NCBI GenBank assembly: GCA_025201705.1
Contig: MU616686.1
Location: 1-55,939, forward strand
DNA: 55,939 bases
Source: Dissophora ornata
Lineage: Eukaryota > Mortierellomycota > Mortierellomycetes > Mortierellales > Mortierellaceae
Direction of reading: 5' to 3'
Under the pieces are notes generated by a model. The model was given only the letters and a program-made list of their open reading frames with translations. It made no database searches and had not been told where the DNA came from. Numbering within the stretch: position 1 is the stretch's first letter; every line of letters starts with the position of its first letter. This document shows, in pieces, positions 10,124 to 20,980 of this stretch. The position numbers and the translations under genes are program-made.

Positions 10124-11645
10124 TTACAGTTCATCGTGCTTGCTCTCTGAAGACTCCTTCTCTTCCTTCTTGGCCTCCTCCTTGACGACCTCGGGCTTGG
10201 TCTCCTTGACCTCTTCCTTGACGACCTCGGGCTTGGTCTCCTTGACCTCTTCCTTGACGACCTCGGGCTTGGCCTCCTTGACCTCCTCCTTGACCTCCTC
10301 CTTGACACCTCGGGCTTGGTCTCCTTGACCTCCTCCTTGGCAACCTCGGGCTCAGCCTTCTTGGCCACTGGCTCCTCCTCATCGAGCTCCTCCTCGTACT
10401 TCTTTTCAATGTCCTTGCCAGCCTGAGCAGACTCTTCCTTCTTGGCAGCCTCCTCCTTTGCCTTCTCGGCATCCAAGGCTGCGACAATCACCTTCTCGTG
10501 GTTAAAGTTTTCCTGCCACTGGCTCATGTACTTGTCAGCGAGTTCAGCATCAGAGGTGACAATAATGTCATCAAAGATGCTGCCGCTCTTGACCTGCCAG
10601 AGATCAAGACCGATACCGCCAATCTTGTAGTGGGCCAAATCAGCGTCCTCCTTGAACTCGGGGTTGGGGATATCCTTGGCCTTCCACTCGCCCTTGTAGT
10701 CAGGGTTAGGGATGAACTTTGGAGACCACTCCTCATAATCGGGGTTGGGGATCTCGGGTGCCTCCCAGTCGCCATCGGACTCGGCATCCCAGTCCTCGGG
10801 CTGAGTGGCAACGGGATCAGCAATGTAGCGGGGAATATCGTCATAGTTGGCGGGCTTGACATGGGTGGGGTCTTCGATATCCTTCGCATCAACCCAGTCC
10901 TCGGGCTTCTTCTCCTCAGAGTCGGGGATGGTGCGGGGAGCATAGATATCCCAATGCTCCTCGAGCGAGATGTGGTCGGCCATAGATTCGCCATCGACAT
11001 TGAGCGAGTACTTTTGGTCGGGGTGAACGGTCAGGCGGTAAAAGTGGGTCTTGTTGTCCCTGGGAACTGGGAAGGTCTTCTTGGTGAGGTAGTTCTTGCC
11101 CTTGTAGTTGAAGATGACGTGAATGCGGTTTTCAGGACCGCAGACATCGGGACCGAACATGATGGCGTATTCCGAGTCGCCGTTGAAGTTCTTGGCATCA
11201 TAGCCCTCGGGAAGAAGCTTCAGGTATGATCCGCCGCACTCCTGGTTGAGCTCTTGCTTGACAGTGTACTGGACGATGAGGTCTTCCTTTGAGTTGTCGG
11301 CGACGGTGGAGAAGGGAGTGGAGATAGAGTAGAAGCGATGGTCTTCAGTTGTCTGCAAGCCCTGGGCATAGTCCTTGTCAGCGTGGAAGGAGCCAGAGGC
11401 GAGGGCAAACTTGCCGAGGTCTTCTCTGGACGAGGAAGTCGTCCAGCGCTAGGTATGGCAAAAAGGCAAAGCACGGGTCGGTGAGTTTGGCGGAAAGCAG
11501 CGCAAGGGCGGAAGAAGACATGATGGATAAAGATACTTACATCTTCCCAGGTGGAATCGGAAAAGGTCTCCTCGAGGAAGGTCTGAGCAGCAGCAGAGGC
11601 GACGGCGGCAATAGCGAGGGATGCGAGCAAGAGAGTAGCCTTCAT
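10124..11645 (-). CDS. CALR: Calreticulin with HDEL, frameshifted in a repetitive tail
   Basis: Two exons, 11645-11541 and 11448-10124. A signal peptide (MKATLLLASLAIAAVASAAA) is followed by the lectin-like N-domain. The proline-rich P-domain carries the type 1 repeats (IPDSEEKKPEDW, VATQPEDWD) and type 2 repeats (NPDYEEWSPKFIPNPDYKGEW). An acidic Lys/Glu tail follows. It is a Ca-binding lectin chaperone of the ER lumen. No transmembrane helix is seen and the last codons in one frame read SESKHDEL plus stop (TAA 10126-10124), so I prefer calreticulin to calnexin. The coding length is one base short of a multiple of three. The break is near 10305-10307, where a repeat unit reads GAGGTGTC instead of GAGGTCGTC. 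Read straight on, the frame ends in an Arg/Ser-rich tail at 10096 without HDEL. The intact form would be about 476 residues, longer than usual because of the repeats. Confidence 0.92.
10174..10345 (-). repeat. 36-bp coding tandem repeat in the calreticulin tail
   Basis: Three near-perfect 36-bp units, then degenerate copies, encode a 12-residue acidic/basic motif KEEVKETKPEVV. The single-base deletion lies in one of the degenerate units. Unit-to-unit identity is high, so copy number is likely to vary. Confidence 0.85.
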
Positions 11646-12358
11646 GATGTGTAGATGAGGAGTATTAGTGGGGATGGATGAGGATGAGGGATGAGGATGA
11701 GGATGAGGGAGAAGAGATGAAGAGATGAAAGATGATGAGGGGTGGAATAAATAGAGGAATAGAGGAATAGAGGTTCACTCTGATCGATGTCATTTATAGC
11801 GCTTGTCCTTGGGCGCGTTGTTGTGCGTTTGACTGAACTCTGATTGATCTGAACCATTCCAATGGACAGCGAGAGCACTCCACACGAGGAGAGGGGACAC
11901 AGTAGTCGATGCACCCAAACATTAAAAAATAGAATTATAATTGTTCGCGTCTATTCAGGCGAATAGGACGTGGCCAAGTCATCCTGTGCCCAAAATCATA
12001 TCAGCCTAAATCAATCCGATCCACAACATACACCAGACCGACTATATACACCACACACCATTGCCTTGCGGGGCCTTCTTCGCGTCGCTGCTGCAGCATC
12101 TGCCGTGATTGGGCTGCGCCGACTCGACACGCAGCAAACCAAAAGAGTTGGGCTGAACACGACCTGCCTCTCTCTGCCTCGAGCTACACTCCACCACCAC
12201 CCCACTGCTCGCGCGTCGAAATCAAATCTGGGATCATCTCTCATTGCCATATCGTCATGTGACCTGAAAAACACCCAAGCCGCCAGATCGCATTCTTGAC
12301 CTACTCGCGCTCTGCCGTCTTGCTCCCACCTCCCTCCCTGCTTCATTCTTTCTTCGCA
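11646..12358. promoter_or_regulatory. Divergent upstream region of calreticulin and SppA-like genes
   Basis: On the calreticulin side there is a purine repeat of GATGAG/GGATGA units at about 11660-11745 (CT-rich in the transcribed leader). A TATAAAT on the reverse strand lies at 11798-11792, about 150 bp before the start codon. The SppA side is CT-rich just before its ATG. I found no clear unfolded-protein-response element. Confidence 0.45.
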
Positions 12359-15084
12359 ATGGAGACCACTCCGCCAACACCACCACCGCTGCACCCCGCG
12401 GGAGCTGCGGGTGCCGCACAGGGTGGCCACGCTAATCAGCAGGGCCCCGGCAATGGACAAAACTGGCATTCTGCTGAAGAACAACGCAATTGGCAAAAGA
12501 AGCCACCCACCCTGTTTTCACGGACCTGGGCAAACCGTGGGAAGATCACCTTTGGATTTTTCCTTGTCTACAGTGGAGCCAACTTTTACTAGCAAGTTAT
12601 CAATGTCCTGTTCCTTTTCAGAGATACCGCAGATCACAAAAGTCGCTGCGATCTAACTCTCCCTACTGGTCATCATAACATTCCACAACACAACAGCAAC
12701 TGGAGGCAGCAACAGATCAGGGATACAATCCCACCCAACACTGTGCTTCACTGGAGAATCACGGATGGGTAAGGATGCAAAAAGTGCTTCTACTATAGAA
12801 AATACACCCAACCATAGCTCGTACGCTTACCGTGAACCCGTGGGAATAGATCCATTGTGGAGACGGACACAGACAAAGGATACTATCAAAAGATACTCAG
12901 GGCTGCAGGAGGCGATTCACCATCGCCAGTGTCATCATTGATCGACGTCGTCACAGCGATCAAGCACGCCAAGGACGATCCGCGTATCGTCGGCATCATG
13001 GCCAATTTCTCGACTGCGAATCAAAGGACCCAGCAAGCCAAGGGTCTTGGACTCGCTCAGATACAAGAACTGCGGTGCGCTATTCAAGAGTTCAAGGAGG
13101 CAAAGGCGAAAGCACTTGGCGGTGAAGACAAGGTGTCTCTCATCGCGTACACAGACTCGTTCGGTAGGTTGCTACTCTTCATCTCCTATTTAGACCATTC
13201 GATCCTGTGATGAAAAGAGAGTACTGAGTCTTGCCTGTAACGAATAGACAATCAGGCGCAGTATTACCTTGCCTCAGTATTTGACAAGGTCTACATGCAG
13301 CCTAGTGGAAGTATCCCCCTCGTCGGCTTGTCCTCAACTGTTCCATTCTTCAAGACTCTTCTAAGTCGTGTTGGGATCCAAGGTAAGGGACTTCAATATC
13401 CAACTGATAATTAGATCCACCCTCTCAGGTGATTGACGCAATGGATTTAGATGTTGACTCTAACCGTTGCATCTGTGGCAAACTACCTAGTCCGTGCGGA
13501 GGCTCGCAAAGAGTACAAGAGCATGGTTAGTCCGTTCACAGAAACAGAACTTCCCCCGCCTCAGAAGCAGAACTTGTTTGATCTCCTCAAAGGATTGAAT
13601 TCTCAGGCCCTGGCCGACATTGCAAAATCTCGCCAAAAGGTTCTTGGAAGTGACCCTGTCGAGAAGCTGAACCACCTTATTCAGGTTGGTCCTTTTATGG
13701 GATCCGAGGCCAAAGATGAGGGATTGGTGGATGGTCTTCTCTACAAGAGGGACTGCGGAAAGATGGTCGAGGACAACGGCGCGTTTGGCTTGGCTCACTA
13801 CATGCGCGTCAAAGCCAAGGAGCATAAAAACAAGCTTGCCAAGACTGGGGAGGCCAGCCTTGTTGTTGGAATCGTTTATTTGATTGGCGGTATTAAAAGG
13901 TAACCGTCCTTTACTCTCATCCTCATTGCAAGACTCTATGGTATAAGGCGCTATTGGCTAACGCTAACCATTTGGTTCCCTACTACTGCGTTTACAGGGG
14001 TGGCGGCGACTTTGGAGCCAACACCATTGTCAAGGGTATCAGGGAAGCAGCGAACGATCCCTCAGTCGATGCTGTTGTGCTCAGGATTGATTCTGGCGGA
14101 GGAGATGTTGTAGCTAGCGATACCATCGGCGATGCCATTCGTTGGTGTCAGGACGTGAAGAAGAAGCCTGTTGTCGTCAGTTTTGGAAACACCTCTGCAA
14201 GTGGAGGGTACTTTGTCTCGACCCATGCTAAAGCCATTGTGGCCCAACGTAAGCCCTGTTTACGACTTTTTTTAAAATGTTTATGAGTCTTGATAGTCAA
14301 TGACTTTTGATTGTCGCATTAACATGCTGATTTCTTTCTTTCTTTTTTATTTTTTTGTGGAATAGCAACGACGGTGACTGGAAGCATCGGTGTCGCCTCG
14401 TTAAGGCCTTACTTCACACCAGAGTTTTTCAAACTGATTGGAGTCAGCGTTGAGCAATTCTTCACTGGCTCTTCCGATACCTCCTTGTTGAATGACCTGG
14501 AGGGTGCTGCATTGACTCGCTATAAGCGACAGATCGACTCGACCTACGCCGATTTCGTCAACCGTGTCGCAGACGGTCGAAAGATGACATTGGAGCAAGT
14601 GGAGAATGTCGCTGGGGGCCGTATTATGAGCGGAAAGGATGCTCTGAAGGGTAAGACTGAATGGCGGATGGCAGTCTGTTGGCGTAACTCTCTATCCCTA
14701 TTTATGAACTAATACGATATCGTCCCTCCGTGTGTTATAGCTGGATTGGTAGACAAACTCGGTGGCCTATCGCAGGCTGTACGTTTGGCCGGAGACTATG
14801 GTCTGGAGGCCCACAAGAGCGCTGGCCGATTGCCTTCGGATATGCAAGTTGAGAACATTGTTGTAAAGACATACCCGAAGCCCAAGCCATGGGTGCAGCA
14901 GATTGTGGAATCGATGACAGGAGACGAGGCAGTGGACATGTATGCCAAGGAGAAGATGCGGTCCCTGATGATGCGGGTGTGGAGCGGCGATATGGTGGGT
15001 TTGATGCATGAGTTTGGCTTGGCCGAGTCGTCCTTCCAGCAGGGATCCCACCAACTCGAGATTGAGGGCATTGATCTTCAGTAG
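12359..15084 (+). CDS. SppA-type signal peptide peptidase (protease IV, family S49)
   Basis: Eight exons: 12359-12591, 12697-12768, 12850-13163, 13248-13382, 13491-13899, 13998-14248, 14366-14650 and 14741-15084, 680 residues. The protein is the long, two-domain form of protease IV. A Pro/Gln-rich N-terminus is followed by one membrane helix (ITFGFFLVYSGANFYY), then IPPNTVLHWRI. The catalytic pair is Lys in KEYKS (about residue 261) and Ser in TSASGGYF (about residue 456). Their spacing of about 195 is close to that of bacterial SppA. LRIDSGGG and TGSIGV are also typical. The first intron appears to be GC-AG (GCAAGT donor at 12592); it splits what would otherwise be an in-frame TAG. A mitochondrial or plastid-like ancestry and location are possible but not shown by the sequence. 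Confidence 0.9.
12592..12696 (+). other. GC-AG intron that splits an apparent stop codon
   Basis: The donor is A/GCAAGTTAT at 12592, the consensus for the minor GC donor class. A CTAAC branch-like element is at about 12653-12657 and the acceptor CAACAG ends at 12696. Splicing turns TA|G into TA+C (Tyr), and every downstream exon then fits in phase. No GT donor in the preceding 80 bp gives a compatible phase with a plausible product. Confidence 0.75.
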
Positions 15085-16049
15085 TGACGGTGAGTCGCGG
15101 CATAGAGGTAGCAATGAGAGTATAGTTGATTAAATACACACTATTATCGTGCTTATTGTTATTGGGATGAGGGACAGCACGCTAGACTATTGGCGGATCG
15201 ACTGCGCGTTTCGCAGTTGAGGCACGGAGGGTGAATCTGCAAGAACGTGTCGCTGGAAGAACATGGTCGGGATTGATTTGTGTGGAGTACGCGCTATCGT
15301 GTCCTGTTTTGGATGCGATTTTCCCTTGCCGGCACACAGCCGCTGGCTCATCTCCACAAGAAGCAACAAATAAAGGGGAGGGAAGAGGGCAATTATGCGT
15401 GAGTGTGTCTCTGCATGGCCAAAGAAAGTGAAAAAAGACGGCGGGAACGCATGCCAGAACAACGCTGGAGATGGGCAAATGGGTTGTTCGCAGAGGAGGG
15501 AGGGAGGGGGGCGCAGAAAGAACATAAGAATAGGCCGTCATCTCACGGCTTGGATCCCTTACTGCATTTCTTGCCAAGAACTGCGACGGGGACACACAGC
15601 TAATCGGGCATGGCGATGCCCCACTTCCCGGGTTGAGAAGACATAGGTGGCTGCAAGTAGGCGGATGCTCCAGTAGCAATCTTGGAGGGCATGTCGGGTT
15701 CCTTGTTTGATATCTTTACAGATAAAAACCGTATGTGTATGGGTCTCTTTGGAACCAGAGCTCGGTTCAATCACCTTGATTTCCGCACTGATGTCCAGCG
15801 TCCAGTGCAGTGCGAGATGGACTTCGCAGCACGTCCCAAGCTCATTAATAAGGTTGAGGCATTTCCCATCCGTCCTTCCTTTTTCTTTATTCCTTTCTTT
15901 CTTTATCTTCTTCACGCCCACTTTTACCTCAACCTTCCTCTCTCTCTCTCTGTCTGTTACAGACACAGCCTTTTTCGTCCTCTCAACCCCACCACCACTC
16001 TCGACAGTGTCTGTCTAGGATACTTCTTTTCCAAATACCAGCTTCCACC
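15085..16049. other. Intergenic region, fungalysin promoter
   Basis: No gene is supported. The 965-bp stretch holds the SppA 3' flank and the fungalysin upstream region. A pyrimidine-rich leader with CT repeats (about 15931-15955) and a second CT/CA-rich leader precede the start codon at 16050. An open frame beginning at 15682 has no recognisable domain and ends in this pyrimidine leader. Confidence 0.5.
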
Positions 16050-18474
16050 ATGAAGTTCTCCAAGACCCAGTCCTACTCGCTCTTCGCCGCCATGCTTGCC
16101 GTGGCCAGCACAACGGCTGCTCACCGCGCTCGCGTCCAGCCCTTTGGCCCAGAGTTGGTCCACCAGGAGTACCACGCCCCCTCGGCTACCGCAGGCTTTG
16201 CTGCCGACCAAGCCTTCTTTACTGGGTCAGCTCTGAACCCCAAGAAGGTCGCCACCGACTTTGTGGAGCAGCAGCTGACCTTGTCCGAGTACATTGTCAA
16301 GAATGCCTACACTTCCAAGCACAATGGCGTGACTCATGTCTACCTGCGTCAGGTAGTCGATGGTCTCGAGGTCGTCAATGGCGACATCAATGTCAACGTT
16401 GACAAGCATGGCAATGTGATCTCTTTTGGAGACTCGTTCTACAAGGGCCGCAAAGACCCCGAGTCGCTGTCAATCAAGGACTGGATCAAGCAAGAGTCAG
16501 AGACCATTGTGGAGCAAGGTCGTCAGTTGACCTTTGGAGGCAGGGGACGTCGTAGCAGTGCCCGCAGTCAGGTAATGTGAGCTCAATTGCTCTGTGAAAA
16601 AAAAAAAATACGGGATGCCTTACCGACCGCGCTAAAAGACAAGACACCACCAATTCGCTTCCAAAGCACTGCTCAACTTGGGATCGTTCATGGGTGGCTA
16701 AAAGGGTGGGATGCGCCACAAAGTCGGATGACCATCAAGGCTGACAAAGAGACATTGGGGCGCGAGGAATGGTGGCAACCACAGTCGTATTATCTATTGA
16801 CATAAACAGCGGAACAGAAGAGCAGAAATGCGATCGCTTCCTTTTTTGGCGTGTGTGGCCAGCAGGACGAACTCGAGACACAGCGAACCGAGACAGCTGG
16901 ACTAACCTGATTGCCCATTCTCTCCACTCCTCCAGATGACTATCAAGGGCCCAGAGACAGAGGCTAAGCTCTCGCCCCAGGATGCCCTCCTGTCCTTTGC
17001 AAGGTTCCTCAACGTCGAAATCCCTCGCCCCGAGGACATGGACATCACCACAACCTACTCTCTCAACTCGGACAAGGCTGAGGTCGTCATGACCAACTGC
17101 CCTCTCACCGCCGATGGCAAGGTCCCTGTTGACCAGGCCTATATCCAAACCGAGGCAGGCACGCTGGAGCTCGTCTACGACTTCCAGGTCAAGATGAAGG
17201 ACACAGACAACTGGTTCCATGTCCAGGTCAACGCCGAGACTGGCAAAGTCATGCAGGTCATCGATTGGGTCTCGGACGCGACCTACAACGTCTACCCCAT
17301 GGGCGTGAACGATCCCCTCGATGGGGAGCGCAAGTTGGTGGTCGACCCTGAGCACAAGTACGCTTCGCCTCTGGGATGGAACCGCCAGGCTCAGAACAAG
17401 AACTTCACAACCACCATTGGAAACAACGTCTACGCTGGTGAGAACCGCAGGAACGGAAATGACTGGGAGAACAACCCAAAGCCCGAGGGCAAGCTTAGCA
17501 AGGATGGCAAGCTGTCGTTTGATTTCAAGATCGACTTTGACAAGGATCCCGTTACCTACGTCGACGCAGCCATCACGAATCTTTTTTACTGGAACAACCA
17601 GGTTCATGATGTCTTCCATCACTATGGCTTTGATGAAGCGGCTGGCAACTTCCAAGAGAACAACTTTGGACGTGGTGGTCTGGGTAGCGATGCTGTCATT
17701 GCCAATGCTCAGGATGGATCAGGATACAATAACGCGAACTTTGCTACACCCCCAGATGGCCAGCGCGGCCAGATGCGTATGTATGTCTGGGATGTGACAG
17801 AAATTGCCCGTGATGGTGATCTCGAGAGCGGCATCATCATTCACGAGTACGCCCACGGCATCTCTACTCGTTTGACTGGAGGTCCTGCCAACTCTGGATG
17901 CCTGGGATGGGGCGAGGCTGGTGGAATGGGCGAGGGATGGGGCGATTTCTTTGCCACCATGTTCCGACAGAATGCTAGCCACAACTACGAGTCTGAGTTT
18001 GACATGGGCTCGTATGCTAATGGCGGTCAGGGCATCCGTCGCTTCCCTTACTCGACCTCGATGGCGACTAACCCAGAGACATTCAAGGTCATGGATGGCC
18101 CCGCATACTGGGGAGTGCATGCTAAAGGCGAAGTCTGGGCTGAGATGCTGTTTGAGGTCTACCAGAACTTGCACCTGCGCCTTCCCTTCACTGACGACTG
18201 GTATACAGAGGACACGACTAGCTTCGCAAACACGCTGGTGTTGCAGCTGGTTGTGGATGGTATGAAGCTTCAGCCCTGCATGCCTTCATTTATCCAGGCC
18301 CGTGATGCCATTCTCCAGGCGGAGAAGATCGTGACGGATGGCAGGTACCAGTGCGACATCTGGAAGGCGTTTGCCAAGCGTGGTTTGGGACTGAAGGCTA
18401 AGGTGATTGGTGCCAACTCACCCCTTGGAAGCTTCCGCTTCGAGAGCTTTGCTCTCCCCAACACCTGCACGTAG
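16050..18474 (+). CDS. Fungalysin, extracellular zinc metalloprotease (M36)
   Basis: Two exons, 16050-16571 and 16936-18474, 686 residues. A signal peptide (residues 1-23, ending ASTTAA) is followed by the FTP propeptide domain (VTHVYLRQVVDGLEVVNGDINVNVD) and the M36 catalytic domain. The HEXXH zinc site is HEYAH at about residues 477-481, and the downstream GEGWGDFF region supplies the third ligand. Family members are secreted as zymogens that self-cleave the propeptide and digest matrix or plant proteins. Full length suggests an active enzyme. The single intron (364 bp) lies in the propeptide and is the longest in the window; it contains an A11 run. The exon junction is phase 0. Confidence 0.96.
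16572..16935 (+). other. Long intron in the fungalysin gene
   Basis: A GTAATG donor and a CTCCTCCAG acceptor with an upstream CTAAC branch-like element at about 16904. At 364 bp it is several times longer than the usual introns here. I see no embedded gene or RNA structure in it. Confidence 0.75.
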
Positions 18475-18865
18475 TAGAGAATCGTCTTTCATGATGCCCA
18501 AGTCTTGCGCTGATGATGACAAGGATAGATGCCCCATAGCACACTTTGTTATTTATTGAAACCACCCTTTTTTTATTCTGTTTTCTCTCTTTGGTTGTAA
18601 GTGTTGTTGTTGTTGTTGTTGTTGTTTGAAATTTTCTTGTAGTATTATGAACCATAAAGCCTTTAGAACCCTCGATCTTTCGATCTTTGACAAAGGAGAC
18701 GCCAGAATGTTGACACGAAAACCAAGCGCCAGGGCGGTACACGTTTTGCATTTGACATAACCAATAGGGTACACAACTGACCGGATTAATTAAAAGAAAA
18801 GGAAAATGGGTCTTTCTTGCACTCACTCATCCGCGCTTTGCAAATCCCATAACCAACTCTCCACC
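18475..18865. other. Intergenic region with GTT repeat
   Basis: The 3' flank of fungalysin and the leader of the F-box/WD40 gene. It contains a (GTT) trinucleotide repeat of about seven units at 18604-18626 and no gene. An ATG at 18806 is in frame with the next gene. Confidence 0.6.
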
Positions 18866-20859
18866 ATGCCCCCACAAATCTCGTCCACGATTTATGACAT
18901 TACAAGAGATCCGCCATCAACGACGTCTTCGCCATCGCAACTCCCTAACGAACTGCTCTTGGATGTATTCCTCCAGGTTGCGCGCCTCCATCCTACCGCT
19001 TTAACCAAGCTGTATGGCATCTGCCAACACTGGTACAGCATAATCAAGGCGTACGAGGATCTCCTTTGGCACGATGCAACGCTTTCTGCGTTTCCTGGGA
19101 TAGCCATCAATCGCGACTTGAGCGGATATGGAGGTGACGACGGTACATGGAAGCAGACATATAGTGTCCAGCACGGCTGGCTTAGCAAGAGGGGGCTGAT
19201 GTTGGCTGTGGAGCCTTGTCGACCACCCGCGATTTTGATACAGGATTCTACAGATTCCACGCAATCTGTCGAGGTTCAAGGCCACCTACAGGGATCTTCA
19301 GAACACGATCATCCTCATCAGCATCAGCATCATCTCCATAACTATACCCTTGACCATATCCGTGACCACAATCCTCAGGAACAGATGTATCTTCATCGAA
19401 ACGACAGTGCCTCTTCGATCCATGAACCTCCTATGGTGGTCCATAGCCCCGCAGATGCACATGCCTCACCCGAGATCGACCAGCCCTCGTCCATACTTGA
19501 GCTGACAGACGCTCTTTGCTGCAACCTTTGCACCTATGCTGACATCTGTCTGGTCCCTCAAGCCCGGATAGGTGTTCGAACACATCGCAGCCGATCGCGC
19601 CCGCTCATCCAGATCTTGAGCTGGTCCCTTCAAGAAGCTGTAGATATCGACGACACCGTTAATAGCCATCAAGATCTCGTCTCAGGAATGGCCGTGAACG
19701 ATCAGGGCACTTTTCTGGTTTCATGTTCGATCGATGGGACAGTCAGGGTATGGGACATTGATCAAGCGTGGTGCTGCGCCGAGAGCAAAGACAGCAAAGA
19801 AGGACGAAGGGATACAGGATCATTTGCAAGAAAGATTCAAGAATGTGGATATCCCATCCGGAGCCGGAGAGTGTTGTTGGGACATGTTGGCTGGGTCAAC
19901 GGTAAGCTTTTCACTTGAACCCCCCCCCATTCCAGGTTTGATAGGCACTGCAACATCTCGCTTACTCTCCGTTGGCTTTCCTGGTTCTTTTTGCAAAACC
20001 AATAGCAGTCGCTATCGAGAACACATCAGTCGTCAGTGGAGGATCTGACCACACTGTACGAGTATGGGATGCGCCCTCTGGATCGTTACTTCGACTGATC
20101 CCTAACCTCTTTCTCTCTCGTGATTTCGGCTTCGGAGTCTATGCGGTCGCGATCCATGGTTCTCTCGTCGGCTCAGGATCGATCATCGAAGGCTATCAAA
20201 TCCACGACAAGACGACCGGTAAACTGGTCATGGATCTGGACGAACCGCTACCATCAAAGGACCATTATCGATTCGAGGATATGTTGTATCAGCATTATGC
20301 TTCCAAGATAGCCATTACAGACACGGTCATTGTCACAAACTCCAAGATGGAAGGAATGCTCTGCGTGTGGAGTCGAGAGACAGGGCAATTCATGTATCGA
20401 ATTCGTGTATGTCCTCAACGTGGACTCATTGTTCATCCTTCTTTGAACGATAACAACATACTAAAGACAGACGCAGGTGTGGGGACTCACAATCTGTGGT
20501 CGGGAATGGTAACGCAAGGCCCTAACGCGTCCGATACTGGTTCAGGCAGAGCTCCCAGCAGCGTAGTGGGCGGAGATGGAGAAGAGGCAATACAAGCAAT
20601 ACATACGTTCAAGGTCAACAGCTCAGGTTCTATGGTAATGTGCACCCTGTGCGATGGACGCGTTTCTCTGTTCGAGTTTGGGACCACATCTGGACCTGCT
20701 CAAAACGCCTGGGCTATCGAACGGTCTGGTCATGGTGCTTTGATGTCTATCGCCGCAGAGACGCAGATGCAGACACAGCAGCAGGAGCATCAGTGTGGCA
20801 CTTTAGCTTGGATCTGGACACGCGACAGTCATGGCGCTAATCGCCTGGTTTTAGTTTAG
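18866..20859 (+). CDS. F-box and WD40-repeat protein
   Basis: Two exons, 18866-19901 and 20006-20859, 629 residues. An F-box lies at about residues 25-75 (QLPNELLLDVFLQVAR and the following LYGICQHWYSIIK). WD40 repeats follow in the second half; two clear ones end in DGTVRVWDID and DHTVRVWDAP, with degenerate ones after them (MLCVWSRETG). Such proteins are substrate receptors of SCF ubiquitin ligases: the F-box binds Skp1 and the propeller binds the target. The target is unknown. The middle holds a His/Gln-rich low-complexity stretch (HDHPHQHQHHLH). The ATG at 18866 has a good CCACC context; one 20 codons upstream is also in frame. Converges with the bestrophin gene with about 120 bp between stops. 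Confidence 0.85.
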
Positions 20860-20980
20860 TTTGTAGCATCGATGGTATTATTATAATATTTTTTAATGGC
20901 TTTTCTCTCTCCTTCCTAAACAGAAGTGATGAACAATATGCAAAAGTGTATGATGGTATGAATACATAGCTGCCGCCCTC

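Noticed and set aside
10096..10300. Arg/Ser-rich C-terminus for calreticulin, ending at 10096
   Set aside because: It arises only after the one-base shift; the alternative frame keeps the KEEVKETKPEVV repeats and ends exactly in KHDEL.
10124..11645. Calnexin as the identity of this gene
   Set aside because: There is no transmembrane helix after the P-domain, and an HDEL ending is present in the repeat-consistent frame.
12590..12592. Programmed stop-codon readthrough (TAG CAA) in the SppA gene
   Set aside because: The TAG is followed by CAA, which recalls known readthrough contexts. A GC-AG intron explains the site better because it uses a consensus GCAAGT donor, restores phase and removes a stretch lacking protein character.
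13164..13247. Box C/D snoRNA in an SppA intron
   Set aside because: GTGATGA and CTGA words occur, but they are adjacent and in the wrong layout for a snoRNA.
13451..13490. SppA exon 5 beginning at the ATG at 13451
   Set aside because: The acceptor CCTAG at 13490 gives the right phase and joins GIQ directly to VRAEARKEYKS, which fits the family; the upstream stretch would need a phase that does not match exon 4.
15682..16053. Small gene upstream of fungalysin
   Set aside because: The frame runs into a pyrimidine leader and ends just after the fungalysin start; composition fits a 5' untranslated region.
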